64,000 bases of DNA from Alphaproteobacteria bacterium (lineage in GTDB: Bacteria; Pseudomonadota; Alphaproteobacteria; Rhodospirillales; WMHbin7). A model generated the notes under the pieces. That model was not told the origin of the DNA. It worked only from the letters and a program-made list of their open reading frames with translations, and did not search any database. The DNA is taken from positions 78,895 through 142,894 of the forward strand of contig JADFZV010000004.1 of the NCBI GenBank assembly GCA_015232335.1. The letters are read 5' to 3'. Shown here piece after piece: positions 46,358 through 55,650 of this stretch (within the stretch, counting starts at the first letter, position 1; the number at the start of each line of letters is the position of its first letter). The translations under genes were made by a program, and so were the position numbers.

Positions 46358-46375
46358 TTGATTGAGTGTTTGAGG

Positions 46376-46407
46376 TAAAATGGGGGGCCTTCGCCCCCCT
46401 TTTTCGT
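46376..46407. terminator. Bidirectional terminator between the small membrane protein gene and lexA
   Basis: The sequence AAAATGGGGGGC-CTTC-GCCCCCCTTTTT makes a GC stem with A-tract and T-tract on either side, so it can end transcripts from both convergent genes. Confidence 0.8.
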
Positions 46408-46432
46408 TTCAGCCGCCCGGCGAGGGCAAACG

Positions 46433-47158
46433 TCAATAGCTGCGGATTAGCCCGATCAGACGGCCCTGAACCTTGACCCGGTCGGGGCCGAAAATGCGGG
46501 TTTCGTACTTGGTGTTGGCCGGTTCCAGCGCAATCGAGGCCCCCTTGCGGCGCAGACGCTTTAAGGTAACTTCGTTCTCATCGACCAGGGCGACCACGAT
46601 GGTGCCGTTCTCGGCGGTGTCGCAGCTTCGGACAAGCACCGTGTCGCCATCCATAATTCCGGCATCAATCATCGAATCGCCATCGATGGTAAGGGCGTAA
46701 TGCTCGCCCGAGCCCAGAAGGCTCATCGGCACATCGACGGTGGTGGAATGGTCGCGCATGGCCTCAATCGGCGTTCCTGCGGCAATACGGCCCCACAGGG
46801 GAATCTGGGCCGAGGGGCTTTCGATGGTAACCACGCGCCCAGGCAGGGGGGCACGGTTGGGCTGGGGCATGGCATTGCGCACCAGTTGCGGCTTGAAATG
46901 CCGGGAAGGGACGGGGCGAGGATCGGCCCGGTCGTCCTTGATATTGTCGGGCAGCCTTGTCACCTCAAGCGCACGGGCGCGGTGGGGCAGGCGGTTCAGA
47001 AAGCCGCGTTCCTCAAGCCCGGTAATCAGGCGATGAATGCCCGACTTGGATTTCAGCCCCAAAGCCTCCTTCATTTCGTCGAAAGAAGGCGAAACGCCGC
47101 TTTCCTTCAGGCGCTTCTCGATGAACATGAGGAGTTCATATTGCTTCTTGGTCAGCAT
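46433..47158 (-). CDS. lexA: SOS repressor LexA
   Basis: LexA represses DNA-damage genes and self-cleaves when RecA is activated. The 241-aa protein has the N-terminal winged helix ([20 protein letters not shown]), a linker, the cleavage bond Ala126-Gly127 ([11 protein letters not shown]), the catalytic Ser162 ([13 protein letters not shown]) and Lys200 (NEVTLKRL). A consensus SOS box lies 28 nt upstream, so the gene is autoregulated. It is the usual alphaproteobacterial length. Confidence 0.97.
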   Translation of the reverse strand: MLTKKQYELLMFIEKRLKESGVSPSFDEMKEALGLKSKSGIHRLITGLEERGFLNRLPHRARALEVTRLPDNIKDDRADPRPVPSRHFKPQLVRNAMPQPNRAPLPGRVVTIESPSAQIPLWGRIAAGTPIEAMRDHSTTVDVPMSLLGSGEHYALTIDGDSMIDAGIMDGDTVLVRSCDTAENGTIVVALVDENEVTLKRLRRKGASIALEPANTKYETRIFGPDRVKVQGRLIGLIRSY

Positions 47159-47185
47159 GGGGCCTCCGGCTCAGATATCCGTTAC

Positions 47186-47200
47186 GTTCTAATTTAGTTC
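47186..47200. promoter_or_regulatory. LexA binding site (SOS box GTTC-N7-GTTC)
   Basis: GTTC TAATTTA GTTC is the direct-repeat SOS box known for alphaproteobacteria, placed between moeA and the lexA start. It supports both the LexA assignment and the taxonomic placement. Confidence 0.85.
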
Positions 47201-47253
47201 GCGCTTATGGTCAAGGAAAATTTACGGAACGGGAAGGGATCAGGAGGGCGTCA

Positions 47254-48441
47254 TCAATCGAGGAGGAGGATGGGAACGGTTTCGCCCGCCGATGCGGCAG
47301 GGGCCTTTGGAGGGCGGATGATCAGCGCCTCGGCTTTGGCCATTTCCGAAATCATGGCGCTGTCCTGGCCCTTGAAGGGAAGGGCGGCGAGACGCCCATC
47401 CGCTTGGCGTTCCAGCCCGGCCCGAAGATATTCCTGGCGCCCACCCGCAGTTGGCAAGGGGGCAGCCAATTGAGCCAAAAGGATCGGCGGCAGGGCAGGC
47501 TCCAGCCCTAAAAGACAGCGCAACATGGGCTTTAGGAACAAGGTGGCGGCCACCATGGCCGAAACCGGATTGCCCGGCAGGCCCAGAACCGGCATGCGGC
47601 CAAGCTGGCCGAACATCAAGGGCTTGCCGGGCTTCATGCCGATCTTGTGAAACCCGGCTTCGAAACCCAGATGGGCCAAGCTTTCCTTGACCTTGTCATA
47701 GGCCCCGACCGAGACGCCGCCCGAGGTCACCAGCAGATCGCAGCCCTCGGCCGCCCTGGCCTTGGCAACCAGGGAATCGAAATCATCGGAGGCCAGGCCC
47801 AGATCCAGCGCATCGGCGCCCCAGCTTTGCACCATGGCGGCGACGGCCAGTCCGTTCGAGGAAGGCAACCCGCCCAAAGGAATCGGCTCGCCGGGCAGGG
47901 CCAGTTCGTCGCCGGTGGAGAGAACGGCCACGCGGGGGCGGCGTCTTACCGTCACCCAGGGCCGGTTCATGGCGGCCAGCAGGGCGATGTCGCGGGCAGA
48001 GAGCAGCTTGCCTGCGGCCAGCGGGCTTTGGCCGGTTTTGAAATCCTGCCCTTCCTTTCGCACATGCAGGCCCGGGGGCACGGGGGCCGAGAGGCGGATC
48101 GTCGTGCCCTCGAGCGTGACCTCTTCCTGGATGGCGACACTGTCGGCCCCTTCGGGCATGACGGCGCCGGTAAAGATGCGCACCGCCTGGCCGGGGCCGA
48201 CACGGCCCAGGAAGGGGTGTCCCGCCGAAGACTCTCCGATCTGGGTATGCGTAACACCGCAAGCCGCGATGACGGCCCATCCGTCCATGGCCGAGACATC
48301 GGCGCTGGGATGGCTGGTCCGAGCGCACGGAGCCTCGGCAATGACCCGCCCCAGGGCCTGGGACAGGGGCAACGTTTCGCCTCCCAATTGAGCCAGGGGC
48401 GCTAAAACAAGAGCTTGCGCTTCTTCAACCGATAACATCAA
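47254..48441 (-). CDS. moeA: Molybdopterin molybdenumtransferase
   Basis: MoeA inserts molybdenum into adenylated molybdopterin. The 395-aa protein has the family layout: N-terminal helix, then a segment with HPSADVSAMDGWAV, the FTGAVMPEGADSVAIQEEV motif, and the MogA-like domain (VAVLSTGDEL, LVTSGGVSVGAYDKVK, PVLGLPGNPVSAMVAATLF). It overlaps moaC by ATGA. The product would serve molybdoenzymes such as the hydroxybenzoyl-CoA reductase encoded at 5.9-9.9 kb. Confidence 0.96.
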   Translation of the reverse strand: MMLSVEEAQALVLAPLAQLGGETLPLSQALGRVIAEAPCARTSHPSADVSAMDGWAVIAACGVTHTQIGESSAGHPFLGRVGPGQAVRIFTGAVMPEGADSVAIQEEVTLEGTTIRLSAPVPPGLHVRKEGQDFKTGQSPLAAGKLLSARDIALLAAMNRPWVTVRRRPRVAVLSTGDELALPGEPIPLGGLPSSNGLAVAAMVQSWGADALDLGLASDDFDSLVAKARAAEGCDLLVTSGGVSVGAYDKVKESLAHLGFEAGFHKIGMKPGKPLMFGQLGRMPVLGLPGNPVSAMVAATLFLKPMLRCLLGLEPALPPILLAQLAAPLPTAGGRQEYLRAGLERQADGRLAALPFKGQDSAMISEMAKAEALIIRPPKAPAASAGETVPILLLD

Positions 48442-48914
48442 TCCGCCTCGTACGAGCCGGATTTTCCACCTGATTTATGCGTCAGGCGAATGTCAGTCAG
48501 GCGCATGCCGCGATCGACCGCCTTGCACATGTCATAGATGGTAAGCGCAGCCACCGCGACCGCCGTCATGGCCTCCATCTCGACCCCGGTGCGGCTGTTG
48601 ACCTTGCAGGTGGCGGTGATGCCAATGGCGCTTTTTTCGGGATCGCAGTCCAGTTCCACGCTGACCGAGGAGAGGGCCAGGGGGTGGCAAAGCGGGATCA
48701 GATCGGGAGCCTTCTTGGCCCCCATGATGCCAGCCAGTTGCGCTACGGCCAGCACATCGCCCTTCTTCAGGCCCTTGTCCTGGATCAGGCGCATGGTCTC
48801 GGCGGCGACCAGCACGGTGCCCTTGGCGGTGGCGACACGCTGGGTTTCATCCTTGAAACCGACATCGACCATATGGGCGTTGCCCTTGGCATCAAAATGG
48901 GTAAAGCCGGACAT
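48438..48914 (-). CDS. moaC: Cyclic pyranopterin monophosphate synthase
   Basis: MoaC acts with MoaA to make cyclic pyranopterin monophosphate, the first molybdopterin intermediate. The 158-aa protein has the standard length and motifs: THFDAKGNAHMVDVGFKDET, AGIMGAKKAPDLIPLCHPLA and VNSRTGVEMEAMTAVAVAAL, and ends in THKSGGKSGSY. It lies 4 nt after trpC and overlaps moeA, a conserved alphaproteobacterial neighbourhood. Confidence 0.97.
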   Translation of the reverse strand: MSGFTHFDAKGNAHMVDVGFKDETQRVATAKGTVLVAAETMRLIQDKGLKKGDVLAVAQLAGIMGAKKAPDLIPLCHPLALSSVSVELDCDPEKSAIGITATCKVNSRTGVEMEAMTAVAVAALTIYDMCKAVDRGMRLTDIRLTHKSGGKSGSYEAD

Positions 48915-48918
48915 AAGC

Positions 48919-49716
48919 CTACTCCTTGGTCAATAGGGCGCGGGTGGCGGCCTCGACATCCTGCTCGCGCATCAGGGATTCGCCAACCAGAAAACAGGAT
49001 GCCCCGGCCCGGTGCATACGGGCCAGATCGGAAGGCGTTTTCAGCCCACTTTCGGCAATGCCCAGACGGTCTTTGGGCAAAAGGGGCAGCAATCGCTCGG
49101 CCGTGGCGATATCCACCTTCAAGCTCTTGAGATTGCGGTTGTTGACCCCGACCAGGGGCGAGGTAAGCCGGGTAAGTGCGCGCTCGAACTCGGCCTCGTC
49201 ATGGGTTTCGATCAGCACGTCCATGCCCAGATCGAAGGCCAAGTCTTCCATTTCGCGGGCCAGCCCATCATCCAGCGAGGCCAGGATCAGAAGAATGCAG
49301 TCGGCCCCCAGGGCGCGCGATTCCAGGATCTGCCAGGGATCTACCATGAAATCCTTGCGCAAAGCGGGCAGGGGGACGGCGTTTCTGGCCTGCCCGAGAT
49401 AGGCGTCCTCGCCCTGGAAGTTGGGCGTTTCGGTCAGCACTGACAGGCAGGAGGCGCCACCCCTCAGATAGGCTTGGGCTAGGGCAGAGGGATCGAAATC
49501 GGGCCGGATCAGCCCCACCGAGGGCGAGGCCTTCTTGATCTCGGCGATCAGCCCATAGCGGCCTTGTTCGACGGATTGGCGCAGCGCCTTGGCGAAACCT
49601 CGCGCGGGCGGTTGGGCCACTGCCAGCCGCTCCATCTCGGCCCAGGGCGTTTTCGCCTTACGGGCGCTTACCTGTTCCCGCTTCTGGGCGTTGATGCGAT
49701 TGAGGACATCGCTCAT
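48919..49716 (-). CDS. trpC: Indole-3-glycerol phosphate synthase
   Basis: TrpC closes the indole ring in tryptophan synthesis. The 265-aa TIM barrel shows the catalytic residues in [48 protein letters not shown] and [12 protein letters not shown] chose the ATG at 49716, which overlaps the trpD stop (ATGA). The frame is open upstream only by chance overlap with trpD. No TrpF fusion is present. Confidence 0.97.
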   Translation of the reverse strand: MSDVLNRINAQKREQVSARKAKTPWAEMERLAVAQPPARGFAKALRQSVEQGRYGLIAEIKKASPSVGLIRPDFDPSALAQAYLRGGASCLSVLTETPNFQGEDAYLGQARNAVPLPALRKDFMVDPWQILESRALGADCILLILASLDDGLAREMEDLAFDLGMDVLIETHDEAEFERALTRLTSPLVGVNNRNLKSLKVDIATAERLLPLLPKDRLGIAESGLKTPSDLARMHRAGASCFLVGESLMREQDVEAATRALLTKE

Positions 49717-50759
49717 GAAAGGGGTCTGTTGGTGATCTGGACCAGTTTCTGAAGGGTTGCCTTGGCGGCACCCGTGTCGATGGCCTGCGCCGCCAGGGCG
49801 GCCCCCTCCTTGAGGTCCTTGGCCTTGTCGGCCACGATTAGGGCGGCAGCAGCGTTCAGAATCACGATATCGCGGTAAGGCCCCGTAACTCCGTCCAAAA
49901 GGGCCATCAGGGCGACGGCGTTGTAGGCCGGATCGCCGCCCAGCAGATCGGATTTCGTTGCGCGCTGAAGCCCCGCCATTTCGGGCGTCACCTCGAACAG
50001 CGTCACCTTGCCGTCTTTCAATTCGGCCACCTGGCTGGGGCCGGTGGTGGTCAGTTCGTCCATGCCATCGCCATGCATCACCCAGGCCTTTTCCGAGCCC
50101 AGGCGGCCCAGCACCTGGGCCAGGGGCTCCACCCATTGGGGCGCGAAGACGCCGGTCAGTTGGCGTTTGGCCCCCGCCGGATTCGAGAGCGGACCCAGCA
50201 GGTTGAAGATGGTGCGCGTTCCCAATTCCACGCGCGGCCCGGCTACGTGGCGCATGGCGGAATGGTGCCTGGGCGCCATCAGGAAGCCGATATGGGCCTG
50301 CCAGAGCGATTCCTCGACCAGTGCCATCTCGCAGTCGATCTTGACGCCGAGTGCTGTCAGCACGTCGGCTGCCCCAGATTTCGAGGAAAGTGCTCGGTTG
50401 CCATGCTTGGCGACGGGCACGCCCAAGGCCGCCACCACAAAGGCCGTGGTGGTGGAGATGTTGAAGGTGCCCGAGGAATCACCACCCGTGCCCACCACGT
50501 CGATGGCATTGGGGGGCGCGTTGATCGAGAGCGCCTTGGCCCGCATGGTGCGCACAGCGCCCGCGATCTCCTCGACCGTTTCGCCGCGCAGGCGAAGCGC
50601 CATCAGGAAGGCGCCGATCTGGGCGGGTGTGGCATCGCCCGACATGATGATATCGAAGGCGCGTTCGGATTCTGCTTCTGAAAGCGTCTTGCCCAGGGCC
50701 AGTTCGCCCAGAACTTTCTTCATGGCGGCCAGGGAATCGACGGGAGGCGCTTGGGTCAT
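49713..50759 (-). CDS. trpD: Anthranilate phosphoribosyltransferase
   Basis: TrpD transfers phosphoribosyl to anthranilate. The 348-aa protein has the PRPP-binding loop ([20 protein letters not shown]), the anthranilate region ([20 protein letters not shown]) and [20 protein letters not shown]. It is adjacent to trpG (overlap of 1 base) and is translationally coupled to trpC. Confidence 0.97.
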   Translation of the reverse strand: MTQAPPVDSLAAMKKVLGELALGKTLSEAESERAFDIIMSGDATPAQIGAFLMALRLRGETVEEIAGAVRTMRAKALSINAPPNAIDVVGTGGDSSGTFNISTTTAFVVAALGVPVAKHGNRALSSKSGAADVLTALGVKIDCEMALVEESLWQAHIGFLMAPRHHSAMRHVAGPRVELGTRTIFNLLGPLSNPAGAKRQLTGVFAPQWVEPLAQVLGRLGSEKAWVMHGDGMDELTTTGPSQVAELKDGKVTLFEVTPEMAGLQRATKSDLLGGDPAYNAVALMALLDGVTGPYRDIVILNAAAALIVADKAKDLKEGAALAAQAIDTGAAKATLQKLVQITNRPLS

Positions 50760-51352
50760 CAGGCGGCCTTCTTCTGAACGGGGATGCCCGAAAGGGTAAG
50801 GAAATTGGCCAGCAGATCGTGCCCATGCTCGCTGGCGATGCTTTCGGGATGGAATTGCACGCCAAACACCGGCAGCGTTTTATGGGCCATGGCCATGATC
50901 AGGCCGTCGGCACTTTCGCCGGTGGTGTCCAGGCAGTCGGGCAGGGTGGTTCGCTCGACGATCAGCGAGTGGTAGCGCGTCGCCTTGAAGGGCGTGGGGA
51001 TGCCTTGAAACAGGCCCTTTTGCGTATGATGGATCAGGTCCATCTTGCCATGCATGGGCTTGGGGGCGCGCACCACTTGGCCTCCGAAGGCCTGGCCGAT
51101 GGCCTGATGGCCCAGGCAGACCCCCAGCAGGGGGATTTTCCCCGCCGCCGCCTTGATCAACGGCAGGCAGATGCCCGCTTTGTCGGGGTCGCAAGGACCG
51201 GGCGAGATTACGATGGCCTTGGGATGCAGGGCCAGGGCCTGGGCAACCGTGAGCGCGTCGTTGCGCTTGACCTCGACCTCGCTGCCCAGATCGCCCAGAT
51301 ACTGCACCAGGTTCCAGGTGAAGCTGTCGTAATTATCGATGAGAAGAAGCAT
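50759..51352 (-). CDS. trpG: Anthranilate synthase glutamine amidotransferase subunit
   Basis: TrpG supplies ammonia to anthranilate synthase; the homologous PabA may also act in folate synthesis. The 197-aa class I amidotransferase has the triad: nucleophile Cys in [18 protein letters not shown] and His and Glu in [14 protein letters not shown] terminus [19 protein letters not shown] is typical. trpE is not in the window, so the other subunit is encoded elsewhere. It heads trpGDC-moaC-moeA. Confidence 0.96.
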   Translation of the reverse strand: MLLLIDNYDSFTWNLVQYLGDLGSEVEVKRNDALTVAQALALHPKAIVISPGPCDPDKAGICLPLIKAAAGKIPLLGVCLGHQAIGQAFGGQVVRAPKPMHGKMDLIHHTQKGLFQGIPTPFKATRYHSLIVERTTLPDCLDTTGESADGLIMAMAHKTLPVFGVQFHPESIASEHGHDLLANFLTLSGIPVQKKAA

Positions 51353-51391
51353 TGGGTTCGTCCTGAAAGAAGGGGCGAGAATAAACCACCC

Positions 51392-52633
51392 TCAGAATCG
51401 GTCAAGGCCAAGGCCTTTGGGGTCGATGGCGGGGGGCTTGCCGCCCAGCAGATCGGCTAGCAGGCGCCCAGAGCCCAGCCCCATGGTCCAGCCCAGTGTG
51501 CCGTGCCCGGTATTGAGATACAGCCCCTTGATCGGGGTAGCGCCCAGAATGGGCACACTGTCGGGGGTGACCGGGCGCAGCCCGGCCCAGAATTCAGGAT
51601 CACTTCCGGCCTGGGGGAAGAGGTCCAGGGTCTTTCTAAGGATAATCTGCGCCCGTTTTTCATTCATCGAGGCGTCGAGGCCAGCGAATTCCGCCGTGCC
51701 AGCCACCCTCAAGCGGTCGCCCAGGCGGGAATAGACCATCTTATGGGCATCGTCGGTGAGGCTGAGTTGGGGTGCCCCTGGGCCTGCGGTCAGCGTCACC
51801 GAATAGCCCTTGGCGGGAACGAGGGGCAGCCTGATCCCCAGTGGCTTCAGAAGGCCAGGGGAATAGCTGGCCAGCGCTACGACAACCGCCTCGGCCTCGA
51901 TCCTTCCCCGGCTGGTGCGGACGGCCTTGAAACCTTTGGCCACGGCCTCGATCCCTTCGACCCAGGTGTCGAACAGAAAACGCGCTCCCATGTTTTGGGC
52001 CAGCACAGCCAGCCCTTGGGTGAATTTGCAGGCATCGCCGCTTTCGTCTTCGGGCGTATGGATGCCGCCCGCCAGCCGGTGACGCGCGTTTTTTAGGGCC
52101 GGTTCCAGCGACTGGCAAGCGGAGGCGTCAACCACAATACGGTTAAGGCCAAAGCGTTTCATGGTCTCAGAGGCAAGGCAGGCCTGCTCGAATTCTTGTG
52201 CATCGTGATAGATGTGCAGAATTCCCGTCTGACAGCGGTCGTAATCGAGGGCATGGTCGGTGTTGAAGGCTTTCAGTAGGGCGCGGCTGTATAGGGCGAC
52301 CCTTAAGGTTCGTTCGGTATTGAGCGCCGTGCGGCTGGCACTGCAATTGACCAGAAATCGAAGTCCCCAAAGCCAGAGGTCGGGATCATAGCGGTTAAGC
52401 CGCCAGAGCAGAGGCTGGTCCTCGCGCCCCAGCCATTTCAGGGCATTCCGGGGGGTGGCGGGGTTGGCCCAAGGTTCGGCATGGCTGGCCGAAATCTGCC
52501 CGCCATTGGCAAAGCTGGTCTCCAGGCCTGGGGCGGATTGGCGGTCGATGACGGTGACCTCGTGCCCGTCCTTGGCCAGCCAATAGGCCGTGGCTGTGCC
52601 AACGATACCGGCCCCCAGTACGATTACCCGCAT
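51392..52633 (-). CDS. dadA: D-amino acid dehydrogenase (DadA-like)
   Basis: This FAD enzyme of the DAO family oxidises D-amino acids and passes electrons to the membrane. The 413-aa protein begins with the dinucleotide motif (MRVIVLGAGIVGTATAYWL, followed by an acidic end to strand 2, VTVIDR). It also has SFANGGQISASHAEPWANP, and the C-terminal LRPVTPDSVPILGATPIKGL and NTGHGTLGWTMGLGSGRLLA. I chose the ATG at 52633, where the protein matches the family N terminus; it overlaps the end of the upstream gene by 10 nt. Confidence 0.9.
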   Translation of the reverse strand: MRVIVLGAGIVGTATAYWLAKDGHEVTVIDRQSAPGLETSFANGGQISASHAEPWANPATPRNALKWLGREDQPLLWRLNRYDPDLWLWGLRFLVNCSASRTALNTERTLRVALYSRALLKAFNTDHALDYDRCQTGILHIYHDAQEFEQACLASETMKRFGLNRIVVDASACQSLEPALKNARHRLAGGIHTPEDESGDACKFTQGLAVLAQNMGARFLFDTWVEGIEAVAKGFKAVRTSRGRIEAEAVVVALASYSPGLLKPLGIRLPLVPAKGYSVTLTAGPGAPQLSLTDDAHKMVYSRLGDRLRVAGTAEFAGLDASMNEKRAQIILRKTLDLFPQAGSDPEFWAGLRPVTPDSVPILGATPIKGLYLNTGHGTLGWTMGLGSGRLLADLLGGKPPAIDPKGLGLDRF

Positions 52634-54189
52634 GCCGCCCCCCATTCTTGAAGGGCGATGGCGAGGTCACGTTCCACCGAGGCCCAGTCGTCGCGCTTAT
52701 GCTGGCGGAACAAGCGCAGGCTGGGATACCAGGGCGAGTTAGTCCTTCCTTCCAGCCAACGCCACTCGGCGGGCATGGGCAGGGCCATCCAGGTGGGAAC
52801 GCCCAAAGCCCCCGCCAGATGCGGCACCGACGTATCGGAGGAGAGGACCAGGTCGAGCCCGGCCATCAGGGCGGCGGTTTCGGCAAAGGGGGCGGTTTGG
52901 CTGTCCACCTCGTGCCCCAGATCGAGCGCCTGCTCTCCCAAGGCCTTCAGGAATTCCGCCCGTCCGCCCGCTTGCAGGCAGACCAGGCGGGCCTTGGGAA
53001 CCTGCCCGAGGGCTCGGGCCAGAAGGGCAAGGCCGGGCGAGCGCCAGTCCTCGCCCCTGAATTTGGCGTTGCCCTGCCAGGCCAGGCCGATCTTAAGTCC
53101 GCTCTGGCACCTCAGCCAGTCGCGTTTGTCACGGGCCAATATTGGATCGGGGCTGAGATAGGGAATGGAAGCGGGGATAGTGTCCAGGCTGGTGGCAAAA
53201 AGGGTGGGCAGACTCAAAAGCGGGCAATGGCAGTCGAAATCGGGCAGGGGGTCCTGATTCTGGCGCAGGACAAGATCGACACCCTTAAGGCTTTTCATCA
53301 ATTCAGCCAAAGGGGGCTGCACCTCCAGCAGCACGCGTGCCGCACCAAACCCTTTGACCAGGGGGGCATAGCGGCAAAAATGCAGGCTGTCGCCCAGGCA
53401 TTGCTCGGCATGCAAAAGAATGGTCCTGCCCGCCAGTGTCTCGCCCTGCCATTGCGGCTGAGCGAAGGAACGGGGCGGCATGTCCGAGCGCTGCCAGCGC
53501 GCTTCATAGGCCTTGAAGCCTTCTTCCAGATTTCCCTGGGCCAGCAGGGTCATCCCCAGATTGCAGCGAGCCGAGGTCGTATTGGGATCAAGGGACAAGC
53601 ATTTTCTGTAAGCGGCCTCGGCTTCCCCCCGCTCGCCCATTTCATCCAGGACCAGAGCCAGGTTGTTCCAAAGCGGGGCGCGCTGTGGCTCTTGCTTCAG
53701 GGCGCGCCTTAGGCATTCGGCGGCATTGTCGAAGTGGCGAAGATCGCGCTCCAGCAGCCCCAATCCGGTCAGGGCGCCGACATGCAGGGGGGCAAGCTTC
53801 AAGGCGGCGATGTAATAGCCCATGGCTTCCTCGGCCCGGCTCATGCGGGCCACCAGATGGGCCAGATTGACCAGGGGGTCGGGATCGGTGGGCGCCAGCT
53901 TCACTGCCTGGGAGAGCAGGGGCAGCGCCTCGGCAAGTCGTCCCAGTCCCGCCAAAGCCAATCCCCTGGCATTAAGGGCGGACGATGTGCCCGCATCGCC
54001 AAGGAGGCGCAGGGCTTCTTCGAATTGGTCCTGTTCGCGCAAGGACTCGGCCAGATGAAGCCGGATATCCGCATCCGTTTCGTCCATCTCAAGGGCTTGT
54101 CGGTAATAGGCCTCGGCCTCAACAAAGCGCCGCTCCCGGTGCAGGGCGGCACCCAGCGAGAGGAATTTCTCGGCCACGGGAGAGCGCAT
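52624..54189 (-). CDS. TPR protein with GT9-like (heptosyltransferase-type) C terminus
   Basis: This 521-aa protein has about seven TPR units (8-250, e.g. ALHRERRFVEAEAYYRQALE and NNLALVLDEMGERGEAEAAY). The C-terminal part (about 285-521) reads like a GT9 fold: LHAEQCLGDSLHFCRYAPLV, KIGLAWQGNAKFRGEDWRS, and the donor-site motif LVLSSDTSVPHLAGALGVPT. The N-terminal acceptor half is short. Substrate and target are unknown. I chose the ATG at 54189; longer frames would overlap the divergent NAD(P)HX repair gene. Confidence 0.82.
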   Translation of the reverse strand: MRSPVAEKFLSLGAALHRERRFVEAEAYYRQALEMDETDADIRLHLAESLREQDQFEEALRLLGDAGTSSALNARGLALAGLGRLAEALPLLSQAVKLAPTDPDPLVNLAHLVARMSRAEEAMGYYIAALKLAPLHVGALTGLGLLERDLRHFDNAAECLRRALKQEPQRAPLWNNLALVLDEMGERGEAEAAYRKCLSLDPNTTSARCNLGMTLLAQGNLEEGFKAYEARWQRSDMPPRSFAQPQWQGETLAGRTILLHAEQCLGDSLHFCRYAPLVKGFGAARVLLEVQPPLAELMKSLKGVDLVLRQNQDPLPDFDCHCPLLSLPTLFATSLDTIPASIPYLSPDPILARDKRDWLRCQSGLKIGLAWQGNAKFRGEDWRSPGLALLARALGQVPKARLVCLQAGGRAEFLKALGEQALDLGHEVDSQTAPFAETAALMAGLDLVLSSDTSVPHLAGALGVPTWMALPMPAEWRWLEGRTNSPWYPSLRLFRQHKRDDWASVERDLAIALQEWGAACG

Positions 54190-54237
54190 TCTTTCTGACA
54201 CCTTTGCAATAAAGACAAGGGGGTATAGCTTAGGAGG

Positions 54238-55650
54238 ATGCAGGCTAGCAACCAAGCCCTTCTTAGCGTGGCGGAGATGAGCCGGGCCGATGCCCTGGCT
54301 GTTCTGGCCGGTGTGCCCGGCTTGCGGCTCATGGAGGCGGCGGGCTGGGCGGTGGCCCTGCAAACCCGCAAGCATTTCGCCCCCTGCCGGGTGCTGGTGC
54401 TGGCCGGACCCGGCAATAACGGGGGCGATGGCTTCGTTGCGGCCCGGTATTTGCGATACTGGGGCTGGCCGGTGCGCATTGCTCTTTTGGGAAGTCGGGA
54501 TGGCCTGAAGGGCGATGCCGCCCTCAACGCCGCCCGCTGGGAAGGCTATATCGAGCCTTTAACCCCGGACGCCCTGACGGGGGCCGATCTGGTCATCGAC
54601 GCCCTGTTCGGAGCCGGACTTTCGCGTCCCTTGGGCGGAATGGCCAAGGCGACGATCAAGGCCATTCGGGTTCCCGTGGTGGCGGTCGATATTCCAAGCG
54701 GGGTTGCGGGCGATAGCGGTCTGGTCGAGGGTGTAGCGCCAAAGGCAGCACTTACGGTCACTTTCTTTAGAAAAAAGCCTGGCCATTGCCTGATGCCCGG
54801 GCGCGACCTGTGCGGCCAAGTGGTGGTGGCCGATATCGGCATTCCGGATGAGGTGCTGGACGAGCTACGGCCCAGTTGCTTCGAGAATGGCCCCGGCCTC
54901 TGGCAATTGCCCGAGTTGCAGACGGACGGACACAAATACAAACGCGGCCATGCGCTGGTCGTGGGCGGCGAAATGGCGGGGGCTTCGCGTCTGGCAGCCC
55001 TGGCGGCTAGGCGCTCAGGTGCTGGCATGGTAACGCTGGCCGTTCCCGAAAAGCTGGCATCCCACTATGCCGATGCCGAGCCTGGAACGGTGCTTCGTGT
55101 GTGCAACGGCCCCTCCGATCTGAAAGACCTCATTGCCAAACGCAAGATTTCCGCCGTGCTGATCGGTCCGGGCCTGGGGCGGGGCAAGGCCAGCCGGTCC
55201 CTGGTGTTGGGGGTGCTGAAGGCGGGGATTCACGCCGTTCTGGATGCCGATGCGCTCAGTTGCTTCGAGGGACACAGCGAGGAATTACTGTCTTGCCTGC
55301 ATCATCCGGTTCTGTTCACGCCCCATGAGGGCGAGTTCAAGCGTCTGTTCGAGCGTCTGCCCGACAAGCTGGCCTCGGCCAGGGCTGCCGCGCGCCTGAG
55401 CGGAGCGGCCATTCTTCTGAAAGGGCCGGATACGGTGGTGGCGTCACCCGATGGTCGGGCAGTGATCGAAACCCAGGCCCCGCCTAGCTTGGCTACCGCC
55501 GGTTCGGGCGATGTGCTGGCGGGGATTGCGGTGGGATTGATGGCGCAGGGAATGGCGCCCTTTCAGGCCGGGGCGGCTGCCGCCTGGCTGCATGGCCAGG
55601 CGGCTTTGAAGGCCGGTCCGGGACTGATCGCCGAGGACCTTATCCCCTGA
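54238..55650 (+). CDS. nnrDE: Bifunctional NAD(P)HX epimerase/dehydratase
   Basis: This enzyme repairs hydrated NADH and NADPH. The N-terminal epimerase part (about 1-215) shows VLVLAGPGNNGGDGFVAARY and VIDALFGAGLSRPLGG. The C-terminal ADP-dependent dehydratase (about 225-470) shows GHALVVGGEMAGASRLAALA, VLIGPGLGRGKASR, FTPHEGEFKRLFERLP and TAGSGDVLAGIAVGLMAQGM. Both active sites look complete in 470 aa. The 3' end overlaps the convergent chemoreceptor gene by 11 nt. Confidence 0.95.
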   Translation: MQASNQALLSVAEMSRADALAVLAGVPGLRLMEAAGWAVALQTRKHFAPCRVLVLAGPGNNGGDGFVAARYLRYWGWPVRIALLGSRDGLKGDAALNAARWEGYIEPLTPDALTGADLVIDALFGAGLSRPLGGMAKATIKAIRVPVVAVDIPSGVAGDSGLVEGVAPKAALTVTFFRKKPGHCLMPGRDLCGQVVVADIGIPDEVLDELRPSCFENGPGLWQLPELQTDGHKYKRGHALVVGGEMAGASRLAALAARRSGAGMVTLAVPEKLASHYADAEPGTVLRVCNGPSDLKDLIAKRKISAVLIGPGLGRGKASRSLVLGVLKAGIHAVLDADALSCFEGHSEELLSCLHHPVLFTPHEGEFKRLFERLPDKLASARAAARLSGAAILLKGPDTVVASPDGRAVIETQAPPSLATAGSGDVLAGIAVGLMAQGMAPFQAGAAAAWLHGQAALKAGPGLIAEDLIP